A stretch of 10,414 nt of DNA from an uncultured Clostridia bacterium (GCA_948433815.1 CAOJDZ010000009.1:1-10414), one strand, 5' to 3'. Counted from the stretch's first letter, positions 1 to 6,359 are shown. Notes: generated from the sequence alone by a model not told the origin. Made by a program: numbers and translations.

Positions 1-128
1 AAGAACAGGCAATAAAAGATATTGAAGAATATATATCTAATATTATTCTAATAGCCAAAAAGTTTGATGTTAGTAATAAGGATGTAATGGATTTATTTAA
101 GTATTTAATGGAGAGTGATGAAGAATGA
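1..128 (+). CDS. C-terminal fragment of a probable GntR-family (YtrA-type) transcriptional regulator
   Basis: Only the last 41 codons are inside the window (reading frame from base 3, stop TGA at 126-128). They encode an amphipathic helical tail (EQAIKDIEEYISNIILIAKK, then a short helix ending in DLFKYLMESDEE). This is the kind of short dimerisation tail that follows the winged helix in YtrA-subfamily GntR repressors. The DNA-binding part lies upstream and cannot be seen. The stop overlaps the ATG of the ABC ATPase gene by 4 nt (ATGA), so the two are translationally coupled. GntR regulators of this subfamily commonly sit first in an operon with an ABC-2 type exporter and repress it. The assignment rests on context and the character of the tail; another small regulator is possible. 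Confidence 0.6.
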   Translation, partial: EQAIKDIEEYISNIILIAKKFDVSNKDVMDLFKYLMESDEE

Positions 129-985
129 AAAATGCAATAGAAATAAATAATTTAGTAAAAAAATATGATCCAAAATTTAAGTTGGGTGACATTGATTTAA
201 AAATCCCTAGTGGTGTAATTGTTGGTCTTATCGGTGAAAATGGTGCAGGGAAAACAACACTTATCAAATCAATTTTAAATATTTTACATATTGATAGTGG
301 GAACATTAAAATATTTGGAAAAGATTATAAAAAGCAAGAAAGCACAATTAAAGAGGATATAGGAGTTGTATTAGATGATATGTTTTTACCAGAAATATTA
401 TTTGTAAAAGACATTGATTCTATTATGAAAGATGTTTATAAAAATTGGGACTCAAGTGCTTATTCTGATTATTTAAAAGATTTTGGTATAAACCCTAATA
501 AACAGATAAAAACATTATCAAAAGGTATGAGAAAAAAATTAGAAATAGCGACTGCACTTTCACATCACGCAAAGCTTTTAATATTAGATGAGCCAACAAG
601 TGGACTTGATCCTGTTGTTAGGAGTGAAGTATTAGATATATTTTTAAAATTCATTTCTGATGAAGATCATACGATTTTACTATCTACTCATATCACAAGT
701 GATTTGGAACATATCGCTGATAATATAATTTTCATAGATAAGGGTAAAATTGTTTTAGAAGATACAAGAGATGGTATTATGGACAACTATGGTGTTTTAA
801 AATGTGATATAGATTATTTTAAAAATATTGAAAAAGAAGATATTATATCTTATAGAAAAAATAAATATGATTATAATATTTTAGTTAAAGACAAAGAAAA
901 AATAAGTAAAAAATATAAAAATTGTATTATAGATAAAGTAACTCTAGAGGATTTAATGGTACTTATGATAAAGGGGGGAGAATAA
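125..985 (+). CDS. ABC transporter ATP-binding protein (YtrB/CcmA-like, ABC-2 exporter type)
   Basis: A 286-residue cytoplasmic nucleotide-binding subunit that would power the membrane protein encoded next. Walker A is GENGAGKTT (37-45), the signature is LSKGMRKK (131-138), Walker B plus D-loop is LLILDEPTSGLDP (151-163), and the H-loop is STH (187-189). The segment where the Q-loop glutamine is expected reads IGVVLDD (79-85), with Asp in place of Gln; similar changes occur in ATPases linked to GntR regulators. Residues after about 215 form a poorly conserved C-terminal extension typical of ABC-2 exporter ATPases. The start overlaps the upstream regulator by 4 nt and the stop overlaps the permease start by 1 nt (TAATG). 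The substrate cannot be told from sequence; relatives act in efflux of peptides, antibiotics or other envelope stressors. Confidence 0.92.
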   Translation: MKNAIEINNLVKKYDPKFKLGDIDLKIPSGVIVGLIGENGAGKTTLIKSILNILHIDSGNIKIFGKDYKKQESTIKEDIGVVLDDMFLPEILFVKDIDSIMKDVYKNWDSSAYSDYLKDFGINPNKQIKTLSKGMRKKLEIATALSHHAKLLILDEPTSGLDPVVRSEVLDIFLKFISDEDHTILLSTHITSDLEHIADNIIFIDKGKIVLEDTRDGIMDNYGVLKCDIDYFKNIEKEDIISYRKNKYDYNILVKDKEKISKKYKNCIIDKVTLEDLMVLMIKGGE

Positions 986-1617
986 TGTTAGGTTTAATAA
1001 AAAAAGATTTATTAATGATAAAAGGAAATATCAAAACTTTGGCAATCATTTTTGTAGTTTTCACAATTATGGCTATAAACGGAAATGGTAATTTTGCTTT
1101 TATACCTGCTTTTATGAGTGTAATGATTGTTATGAGTACTTTTAGTTATGATGAATATAATAAAACTGATGGTTTTATAACATCACTACCAAATGGAAAG
1201 AAAAACGCAGTTAAATCAAAGTATATATCTACTTTAATAATAATATCTGTTTCAATAATACTAACTGTTATTATGACTATGATAATAGGAATTAGTCAAA
1301 ATAGCCTAGATTTCAAAGAAATTTTATATACAACATTGGGATGTTTTGCAGCAATGCTTATCTTACAGTCTGTGTTATATCCAGTTATTTATAAATATGG
1401 GATTGAAAAAAGTAGAATTGGTATATTTGTAGGAGTATTTGGAATCAGTAGTATTGCAGCATTACTAATGAAAAGTGATTTGAAAATTCAAATACCACCA
1501 GCAATAATTACACTATTAAATCATTATTGGATGATTATATTGCCAATAGTAGTAGTAATAGTGTTACTGCTTTCTTATAAAATATCAGAACATTTATACT
1601 TGAAAAAGGAATTTTAA
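985..1617 (+). CDS. ABC-2 type transporter permease
   Basis: A 210-residue integral membrane protein with about six hydrophobic segments, roughly at residues 18-32, 37-52, 80-105, 112-135, 145-162 and 180-198. The N-terminus (MLGLIKKDLLMIKGN) and the cytoplasmic stretch FITSLPNGKKNAVKSKYI (64-81) match the pattern of the ABC2_membrane_5 family, where a 'LP..r...v.sKyi' loop precedes the third helix. It would form the channel of an exporter with the ATPase encoded immediately upstream, whose stop it overlaps by 1 nt. A GGGGGAG ribosome binding site at 974-980 supports the ATG. The product is short but complete for this family. Substrate unknown. Confidence 0.88.
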   Translation: MLGLIKKDLLMIKGNIKTLAIIFVVFTIMAINGNGNFAFIPAFMSVMIVMSTFSYDEYNKTDGFITSLPNGKKNAVKSKYISTLIIISVSIILTVIMTMIIGISQNSLDFKEILYTTLGCFAAMLILQSVLYPVIYKYGIEKSRIGIFVGVFGISSIAALLMKSDLKIQIPPAIITLLNHYWMIILPIVVVIVLLLSYKISEHLYLKKEF

Positions 1618-1744
1618 AAATAACAAATTACAAAGATTAGATTATTAGGTGCAAAACTATATAAATGATGTTATGATTGATTTAGAAATTAGCCTGTATG
1701 CGAATTTCCAAATGTGGTTTACTCACGCACCAAATAAGTGTTTT

Positions 1745-1777
1745 AAACTTAGGTTATACCTAGGTTTTTGTTTTTTT
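1745..1777 (+). terminator. Rho-independent terminator downstream of the ABC exporter operon
   Basis: A 10-bp stem (aaacttaggt, 1745-1754; acctaggttt, 1758-1767) with one G-T wobble and a 3-nt loop, followed by a T-rich run to 1777 broken by one G. It lies 127 nt past the permease stop. The opposite strand has no T tract, so it acts on + strand transcripts only. Confidence 0.85.
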
Positions 1778-1900
1778 ACTCTAGAAAATTACTTCCAGTT
1801 AGTTTTTTTGCAATATTTGTTTATTACTTTTGATATTATTTAATACAATCTCTTCTATTATATTAAAAGTTTGCATTTTTTTAGAAGATGGAATTTTATT

Positions 1901-1935
1901 TTTCTAGTATATATGATAAAATATTTTACTAGAAA
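1901..1935. repeat. Perfect 9-bp inverted repeat flanking the -10 box (candidate operator)
   Basis: TTTCTAGTA (1901-1909) and TACTAGAAA (1927-1935) are exact reverse complements separated by 17 nt that contain the -10 element. The half-site centres are 26 bp apart, about two and a half helical turns. Because the left arm lies upstream of the likely transcription start, it would act as DNA (a repressor site) rather than as an RNA hairpin. Which protein would bind is unknown. Confidence 0.55.
1914..1922 (+). promoter_or_regulatory. Probable extended -10 promoter of the HipA-like kinase unit
   Basis: TGATAAAAT gives an extended TGn motif and a -10 hexamer TAAAAT (1917-1922). The -35 region about 17 nt upstream (1894-1899, TTTTAT) is weak, as is common with extended -10 promoters. 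A start near 1929 would give a short leader before the ATG at 1957, which has a G-run ribosome binding site at 1944-1948. Confidence 0.55.
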
Positions 1936-1956
1936 TTTTTTATGGGGGTTTAGTTA

Positions 1957-2883
1957 ATGATTTATAAATTTAATAAATATAGAGATAAACATGGATATAT
2001 TAAATTAGAAGAAATAAAAAAAGAACCTTTACTTATATCTGTTCATGGTTCAAGAAAAGATAAGGAATGGTTTTTAATAGATGGTGAATATTATTTATTT
2101 AAAGGAAACAATGGACCTCTTGAAGAAATAAAAGAGTTAATTAATGAACTTATGGCTCGTCAGTTAGGTATAGAAAATGCTCAATATGATGCTGCTATTT
2201 ATCAAGGGAGAAAGGGTGTTCTTACTCTTGATTTTACTAAAGGTAAGATTGTTAATCCTATGTTAAATTATTTGTGCGAGATAAATATTTTAAGTAATGA
2301 TTTATATACTTATGTTGTGTTTTTGTGTTCAAGAGGTATTTCAGAAGAAAAAATTAAAGAAAACATAAAATTTTGGTTATATAGCCATATTTTAGATATT
2401 TTTACTTGTCAAAAAGATAGACATTTTAAGAATTTATCGTTATTTGATGATACACTTTCTCATACTCCTAGATATGATTCAGCTGGTAGTTTTCTATCTA
2501 TAACTAATTATAGTAAAATGTATAATTTTGTAAGTTCTGATTCTAAAGACATATTAATAGAAAGGTATCGTGGGGCTAGAACTAAATTTAGAATTTTTCC
2601 TGGAGATGTAACAGAAAATTCAATAGATGAATTATTAAGTGCGTGTTTTGTTCCAAGAAAAGATTCTTATATTTTTAATTTAATAAAAGAAGTTCTTTTA
2701 TTAGTTCCAAGTATGATTAAAACTGTTTCTCAAATGGATTTTAGTAGTCTATTTTATGAATTAAGTGAAGTTAATATTATATTAAGTGATTTTTACAAAG
2801 ATTATTTTGAATTAATTTTTAAATTAAGAATTGAAGAATATGAGAAAAAAGAAGAAGTTATGAAAAAATCTTTGAATATATAG
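1957..2883 (+). CDS. HipA-like (HipA_C/CtkA-type fold) Ser/Thr protein kinase, stand-alone
   Basis: A 308-residue soluble protein whose central motifs match the HipA kinase fold. The beta-3 lysine is in YLFKG (K49), next to a Gly-rich GNNGP loop (50-54). The alpha-C glutamate is in NELMARQLGI (E64). The catalytic loop is KDRHFKN (153-159; D154, N159), and the metal-binding Asp follows in PRYDSAG (D174). The five-residue D154-N159 spacing equals that of Escherichia coli HipA D309-N314, from memory. The protein lacks the extra N-terminal HipA subdomain, and no HipB-type HTH antitoxin gene adjoins it, so it need not be a toxin. It precedes the DUF3419-like gene by 12 nt in an evident operon, behind a promoter framed by an inverted repeat. 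The C-terminal 80 residues are helical and unassigned. Substrate unknown. The kinase call is fairly firm; the biological role is open. Confidence 0.72.
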   Translation: MIYKFNKYRDKHGYIKLEEIKKEPLLISVHGSRKDKEWFLIDGEYYLFKGNNGPLEEIKELINELMARQLGIENAQYDAAIYQGRKGVLTLDFTKGKIVNPMLNYLCEINILSNDLYTYVVFLCSRGISEEKIKENIKFWLYSHILDIFTCQKDRHFKNLSLFDDTLSHTPRYDSAGSFLSITNYSKMYNFVSSDSKDILIERYRGARTKFRIFPGDVTENSIDELLSACFVPRKDSYIFNLIKEVLLLVPSMIKTVSQMDFSSLFYELSEVNIILSDFYKDYFELIFKLRIEEYEKKEEVMKKSLNI

Positions 2884-2895
2884 ATAGGAGAAATA

Positions 2896-3669
2896 ATGGA
2901 AAAAGTTTATGCATTTACTAATGAAAATTTAACTTGTTTAAAGGATATATATAGTTTTCAAAACGCTAAAGTTTTAACTGTTTTAGGAAGTTCTGATCAA
3001 TATTTTTCAAGTGTTTTATTTGGAGCAAGAGAAGTAGAAGTTTATGATACAAACCCTAATACATGGGACTATATTTTGTTTAAGTATTGGGGACTTTGCT
3101 TATTTTCGTATGATGAATTTTATGATTATTTTGTAGTTAAGCATTTAAATGATAGAGCGCTTTATGATAGGTTAAAAGAGCATTTGCCATATAGTACATT
3201 AAAAAAATTAGAAAAAGAAATATTTAGTAAAGGTAAGCGGCTTTCTAGTTTTTTAGAGTTATCTGATGTTACTTATCCCAAATATGATAGTGGTAGTATA
3301 ATTCCTTATTTTTCTAAGGAACAATTTTATAAATTAAAGGCAATAGTGAGTGACACTAAATTTACTTTACCTAAGTTTTATAATGTGGATTTAAGAACTT
3401 TGCCTGATCATTTAAATGGAAAAAGTTATGATATATTATTAGCGTCTAATATTTTCTTTTGGATATATATGAGTAATGAATCATCGAAAGTAGGAGAGTT
3501 TAAAGAATTATTAGAGAAGTTTCCTGTTTGTAATATAGAAGCATTATATGGATATTTACATCCAACAATTAGAGAAGCATTTTTAAATAATGGATTTCAA
3601 ATAACTGAAGTTTTAAGTAGTAATTATTTTAGTAATGATAGTGTTGTTTCTTTAAGAAAGTTTATGTAA
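2896..3669 (+). CDS. DUF3419/BtaA-like putative SAM-binding protein
   Basis: A 257-residue soluble protein with a Rossmann-type SAM-binding start: KVLTVLGSSDQYFSSVLFGA (25-44), then VEVYDTN (47-53), where D51 would contact the SAM ribose. LFKYWGLCLFSYDEFYDYF (61-79) follows. This order (VLT-x-x-GSxDQ, GA-x-x-V-x-x-x-D-x-N, LSYEEF-like) resembles the DUF3419 family, which includes BtaA, the S-adenosylmethionine:diacylglycerol 3-amino-3-carboxypropyl transferase. A second family-like segment, DILLASNIFFWI (179-190), is also present. The reaction here is not known: it could be a 3-amino-3-carboxypropyl transferase or a methyltransferase. AGGAG at 2885-2889 sets the ATG. It lies 12 nt after the HipA-like kinase gene and is probably co-transcribed with it. 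No terminator with a T tract follows. Confidence 0.6.
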   Translation: MEKVYAFTNENLTCLKDIYSFQNAKVLTVLGSSDQYFSSVLFGAREVEVYDTNPNTWDYILFKYWGLCLFSYDEFYDYFVVKHLNDRALYDRLKEHLPYSTLKKLEKEIFSKGKRLSSFLELSDVTYPKYDSGSIIPYFSKEQFYKLKAIVSDTKFTLPKFYNVDLRTLPDHLNGKSYDILLASNIFFWIYMSNESSKVGEFKELLEKFPVCNIEALYGYLHPTIREAFLNNGFQITEVLSSNYFSNDSVVSLRKFM

Positions 3670-3704
3670 TTTATAAAATAAATTATCATGAATTAAATGT
3701 ATAC

Positions 3705-3729
3705 CTTTTTACCCTTTTCTTGTAAAAAG
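3705..3729 (+). other. Hairpin without a T tract, overlapping the ireB promoter
   Basis: An 8-bp perfect stem (ctttttac 3705-3712, gtaaaaag 3722-3729) closes a 9-nt loop just after the DUF3419-like gene. No run of T follows on either strand, so it is not a standard terminator. Its right arm covers the -35 hexamer of the downstream promoter. Confidence 0.35.
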
Positions 3730-3748
3730 ATGATAAAAATGTTAAAAT
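3720..3748 (+). promoter_or_regulatory. Sigma-A promoter of the ireB-trhP2 operon
   Basis: -35 TTGTAA (3720-3725), 17-nt spacer, and extended -10 TGTTAAAAT (3740-3748; hexamer TAAAAT at 3743-3748). Transcription would start near 3755. This favours the ATG at 3771 over the GTG at 3759 as the ireB start. It is the only convincing promoter before the seven-gene cluster. Confidence 0.75.
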
Positions 3749-3760
3749 TATTTTACGAGT

Positions 3761-3766
3761 GAGGTG
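3761..3766 (+). promoter_or_regulatory. Ribosome binding site that fixes the ireB start
   Basis: GAGGTG is a six-base match to the 16S anti-Shine-Dalgarno sequence and sits 4 nt before the ATG at 3771. The alternative in-frame GTG at 3759 would lie upstream of this site with no ribosome binding site of its own. Confidence 0.75.
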
Positions 3767-3770
3767 TAGT

Positions 3771-4010
3771 ATGGACGAAACAATTGTAGTAGATACAGAA
3801 AGTATTAAATATGAAAATTCAAAAGAAGTTTTAAAGTCAATTTGTTTGGATTTAGAAGATAAAGGCTATAATGCATTAAAACAAATAACTGAGTATTTAC
3901 TTACTGGAGAAATAGGATATATTTCTAGTTATAAAGAATGTAGAAGTAGAATACAAAAGTTATCTCGTAGAGATATTATAGAATATATGTTAAAGGATTT
4001 TGTTAAATGA
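3771..4010 (+). CDS. ireB: IreB/YrzL (UPF0297) family regulatory phosphoprotein
   Basis: A 79-residue cytosolic protein, close to full length for the UPF0297 (DUF965) family. Recognisable family features are the short N-terminus with a phospho-acceptor-like DET (T4), the LEDKGYNALKQITEYLLTGE core (residues about 25-44), SYKECRSRIQKL, and the RRDIIEYMLKDFVK end. In Enterococcus IreB and Listeria ReoM, the N-terminal threonine is phosphorylated by the PASTA kinase IreK/PrkA; ReoM phosphorylation controls ClpCP degradation of MurA, and thus peptidoglycan synthesis. The gene opens the conserved cluster and overlaps ruvX by 4 nt (ATGA). I place the start at 3771, not the GTG at 3759, because of GAGGTG at 3761-3766 and the predicted transcription start near 3755. 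In B. subtilis alaS lies upstream; here it does not. Confidence 0.92.
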   Translation: MDETIVVDTESIKYENSKEVLKSICLDLEDKGYNALKQITEYLLTGEIGYISSYKECRSRIQKLSRRDIIEYMLKDFVK

Positions 4011-4429
4011 GAGTACTTGGAATGGATTATGGTAGTACTACTTTAGGTATTAGTATAAGCGATGAAGCACAGATATTAGCTAGTCCTATAGAAACTATTA
4101 AGTTTAAAACTAAAGAAGATTTATTTTTAAAAATAGATGAATACTTTCAAAAATATAAAATAGAAACTGTAGTACTTGGCAACCCTATAAATTTAGATGG
4201 CAGTATTAGTAAGAGAAGCGAAGAAACTTTTTTATTTAAGGAAGAATTAGAACAAAGATATAATGTTTCTATATTATTAGAAGATGAAAGATTAACTACT
4301 GTTATAGTAAATAATATGCTTATAGAAAATAATACAAGAAGAGATGCTAGGAAAAAAGTTGTAGATAAACTTGCTGCGACTGTTATTTTGCAAGGGTATT
4401 TAGATAGGAAGTGTAAAAATGGAAAATAA
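4007..4429 (+). CDS. ruvX: RuvX/YqgF-family RNase H-fold nuclease
   Basis: A 140-residue cytosolic protein of the YqgF family, normal length. The sequence shows VLGMDYGSTTLGISISD (3-19), with the first acidic active-site residue D7. It also shows VVLGNPINLDGS (55-66), LEDERLTT (91-98) with E94, and VVDKLAATVILQGYLD (118-133) with D120. Together these form the RNase H-like acidic triad. YqgF proteins have been tied to Holliday junction resolution and, in E. coli, to 16S rRNA 5' pre-processing; the true role in Bacillota is debated. It overlaps ireB by 4 nt and the DUF1292 gene by 11 nt, which indicates coupled translation. It corresponds in position to B. subtilis yrrK. Confidence 0.95.
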   Translation: MRVLGMDYGSTTLGISISDEAQILASPIETIKFKTKEDLFLKIDEYFQKYKIETVVLGNPINLDGSISKRSEETFLFKEELEQRYNVSILLEDERLTTVIVNNMLIENNTRRDARKKVVDKLAATVILQGYLDRKCKNGK

Positions 4430-4688
4430 TAGATTAGTTCTCACTATTGATGGCAAAGAAGTAGAATATAGAATTTTAATTAATGTTGTCGATATGGAAG
4501 GTAAAAACTATGTTGTTTATACTAATGATGAAGTGACAGATAAAGGTGATATTCTTACTTATGCTGCAGAGTATATAGAAAATAAGGAAACTGGTAATAT
4601 AAGACTTATTTCTATAAAGAATGATAAAACTTGGGAATTTATTCGTGAAATACTTAATAGTGTTCAAGGAGAGGAAGAGGAGAAGTAA
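4419..4688 (+). CDS. yrzB: DUF1292 (YrzB-like) protein of unknown function
   Basis: An 89-residue acidic protein. VEYRILINVVDMEGKNYVVY (16-35) followed by acidic residues and a middle 'ILTYAAEY' strand is the characteristic DUF1292 pattern, in which a short beta-rich core reads 'e..vl..f...dk.YvvYt'. The C-terminus (QGEEEEK) is strongly acidic. No catalytic residues are known for the family and no function is established. It almost always sits between ruvX and mltG in Bacillota, as here. The ATG overlaps ruvX by 11 nt, and the stop overlaps the mltG start by 1 nt (TAATG), so its translation is tied to both neighbours. Confidence 0.88.
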   Translation: MENNRLVLTIDGKEVEYRILINVVDMEGKNYVVYTNDEVTDKGDILTYAAEYIENKETGNIRLISIKNDKTWEFIREILNSVQGEEEEK

Positions 4689-5779
4689 TGACAAAAAGAA
4701 AATTGAATTTTAAAAGGGTTTTAGTTGTTTTATTTTTATTATTTTTAATATTAGTGTGCGCGGGAGTTGGTGTATTTTTTTATGAATTATCTCCAGTAGA
4801 TAAAAATAGTGAAGAAGTAACTTATGAAGTTAAAAGTGGTATGACTGTCAATGAAATATTTGATGATATGGAGAGTAAAGGTATTATTAGAAGCGCTCTT
4901 TTTATGAGACTTTATAGTAAATTTGTGGGTGGCATTAATGTTGAAGCGGGATCTTATGTTATTAGTTCTAGTATGTCTTCAAGAGAAATTAGGGATGTTT
5001 TAAAAGAAGGAGGAAAATCTTCTCGTGAAACGTTTACAATAACTTTTAAAGAAGGAAAGAATGTTAGAGATTTAGCATTATTGTTAGAAAATACTACAAA
5101 TAAAAGAATAACAAAAGAAGAATTTATAAATAAATTAAAGGATGAAGATTATTTAAAAGAATTAATTAATAAATATTGGTTTTTGACAAGTGATATTTTA
5201 GATGATGATATTTATTATTCATTAGAAGGATATTTATTTCCAAATACTTATGAAATTTATAAAGATGCTAGTGTAGAAGAAGTTATAACTAAAATGTTAG
5301 ATGAAACTTTAAGACAACTTAATAAAATTAAAGAAGATATAGAAGATTCAAATTATAGTGTACATGAACTTTTAACGCTTGCTAGTATAGTTGAACTTGA
5401 AAGTAATAATAAGAATGATCGTGATGATATTTCGGGAGTGTTTACTAATCGTCTTAATGATGGATGGGCTTTGGAAAGTTGTGTTTCTACGTTTTATGCT
5501 TTTGATATAAATATGGGAGATAGAGATTTAAGAACTAGTGAAATTGAAGACTGTTCTACTAAATATAATACTAGATGCAAAACTTTTACTGGACTTCCTA
5601 TTGGGCCTATTGGTAACCCTGGAACTGAAAGTATAATAGCCACACTAAATCCAAGTGAACATGATTATTATTTCTTTCAATCTGATAAAAATATGAAAAC
5701 ATATTTTGCTAAAACTTACTCTGAACACGTTTCAATAAATAATAGACTTAAAAATGAGGGGTTATGGCTTGAATATTAA
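4688..5779 (+). CDS. mltG: MltG-family endolytic murein transglycosylase
   Basis: A 363-residue membrane-anchored enzyme that cleaves nascent glycan strands and so sets their length. A basic N-terminus (KRKLNFKR) leads into one transmembrane helix (about 11-33), with the rest outside. A LysM-like segment follows (VTYEVKSGMTVNEIFDDM, 44-61). The YceG/MltG core includes LEGYLFPNTYEI (179-190), LASIVELES (231-239) with the expected catalytic glutamate E236, VFTNRLNDG (251-259), GLPIGPIGNPG (302-312) and YFAKTYSEH (339-347). Length and order are normal. Unusual are three extracytoplasmic cysteines (C265, C289, C297) in the catalytic domain; the first replaces the Asp of the usual 'SDPT' motif. 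It is the yrrL position of the B. subtilis cluster, with ireB, another wall-growth gene, in the same operon. Confidence 0.93.
   Translation: MTKRKLNFKRVLVVLFLLFLILVCAGVGVFFYELSPVDKNSEEVTYEVKSGMTVNEIFDDMESKGIIRSALFMRLYSKFVGGINVEAGSYVISSSMSSREIRDVLKEGGKSSRETFTITFKEGKNVRDLALLLENTTNKRITKEEFINKLKDEDYLKELINKYWFLTSDILDDDIYYSLEGYLFPNTYEIYKDASVEEVITKMLDETLRQLNKIKEDIEDSNYSVHELLTLASIVELESNNKNDRDDISGVFTNRLNDGWALESCVSTFYAFDINMGDRDLRTSEIEDCSTKYNTRCKTFTGLPIGPIGNPGTESIIATLNPSEHDYYFFQSDKNMKTYFAKTYSEHVSINNRLKNEGLWLEY
5756..5761 (+). promoter_or_regulatory. Ribosome binding site favouring a TTG start for trmR
   Basis: GAGGGG lies 7 nt before TTG at 5769. The in-frame ATG at 5754 overlaps this site and has only AT-rich sequence before it. 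The site lies inside the 3' end of mltG. Confidence 0.55.
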
Positions 5780-6359
5780 TGATTTATTAAATGAAATGGA
5801 ATGTTATGCCAAAAGTGCTAACGTTCCTATTATGTTATTAGACGCGATAAATTATATTTGTGATTTAATACAGAAACAAGAAATAAAAAGTGTTTTAGAG
5901 ATAGGTACAGCAATAGGTTATAGTACTATTAAAATGTGTAAAAGTGGAGCTTCTGTGACTTCTATTGAAAGAGATGAAGAAAGATATAATCTAGCTGTTT
6001 CAAATGTTAAAAAAGCTAATATGCAAGATAGAATTAATTTGATTTTTGGAGATGCTTTTGATACTAATATAGAAGATAAATTTGACATGATTTTAATAGA
6101 TGCCGCTAAGGGGAAAAACATAGAGTTTATAGAAAAGTTTAAAATTAATTTAAAAAGTGATGGTTTAATAATAATAGATAATGTTCTTTTTCATGGATTA
6201 GTTGGAAAAAGTGATACAATTAAATCTAGAAATTTGAGAAGTTTAGTGAGAAAGATAGAAAGGTTTCTTGATTATTTAGATAGTCAAAATGAATTTACTG
6301 TAAGTAGAGTAGATTTGGGAGACGGCTTAATAATTTTAAAGGAGAAAAAAGATGAATAA
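5769..6359 (+). CDS. trmR: tRNA 5-hydroxyuridine (U34) O-methyltransferase, TrmR/YrrM type
   Basis: A class I SAM-dependent methyltransferase of the O-methyltransferase 3 (COMT-like) family, 196 residues from TTG at 5769. Motif I is VLEIGTAIGYST (42-53), preceded by the family's 'VPIM' (19-22). Later come a typical ribose-binding acidic segment (SIERDEE), FDMILIDAAKG, IIIDNVLFHGLV, and the end GDGLIILKEKK. These match B. subtilis YrrM (TrmR), which methylates 5-hydroxyuridine at the tRNA wobble position to 5-methoxyuridine. The neighbours trhP1 and trhP2 supply the hydroxylation step, so the pathway is co-encoded. An ATG at 5754 would add five residues (MRGYG), but it lacks a ribosome binding site. 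The gene overlaps mltG by 11 nt and trhP1 by 8 nt. The family call is strong; the tRNA substrate is inferred from synteny. Confidence 0.88.
   Translation: MNINDLLNEMECYAKSANVPIMLLDAINYICDLIQKQEIKSVLEIGTAIGYSTIKMCKSGASVTSIERDEERYNLAVSNVKKANMQDRINLIFGDAFDTNIEDKFDMILIDAAKGKNIEFIEKFKINLKSDGLIIIDNVLFHGLVGKSDTIKSRNLRSLVRKIERFLDYLDSQNEFTVSRVDLGDGLIILKEKKDE

Larger units (their letters stand above)
1618..1956. other. Non-coding gap between the exporter operon and the HipA-like unit
   Basis: This 339-nt stretch holds the terminator at 1745-1777 and the promoter/inverted repeat at 1901-1935. Bases about 1690-1732 are visibly richer in G+C than their surroundings and match no gene I recognise. A 64-codon open frame from a GTG at 1649 runs straight through the terminator hairpin and has no ribosome binding site, so it is not called. 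Confidence 0.6.

Noticed and set aside
97..306. Minus-strand open frame opposite the ABC ATPase gene
   Set aside because: It lies antisense to the regulator tail and the Walker A region of a clear gene; such frames are expected by chance in this composition.
1649..1843. 64-codon open frame starting at GTG on the + strand
   Set aside because: It runs through the terminator hairpin and T run at 1745-1777, has no ribosome binding site, and its product has no recognisable family pattern.
1957..2883. A classical HipBA toxin-antitoxin locus
   Set aside because: No HTH antitoxin gene is adjacent and the N-terminal HipA subdomain is missing; the upstream 339 nt are non-coding and the downstream partner is a DUF3419-like protein.
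3759..3770. GTG at 3759 as the ireB start
   Set aside because: It falls upstream of the GAGGTG ribosome binding site and only about 4 nt from the predicted transcription start, and would add four residues not expected in the family.
4476..4694. Minus-strand open frame opposite yrzB
   Set aside because: Antisense to a conserved gene, low-complexity product, no start signals.
5918..6121. Minus-strand open frame opposite trmR
   Set aside because: Antisense to the methyltransferase SAM-binding region, with no support of its own.
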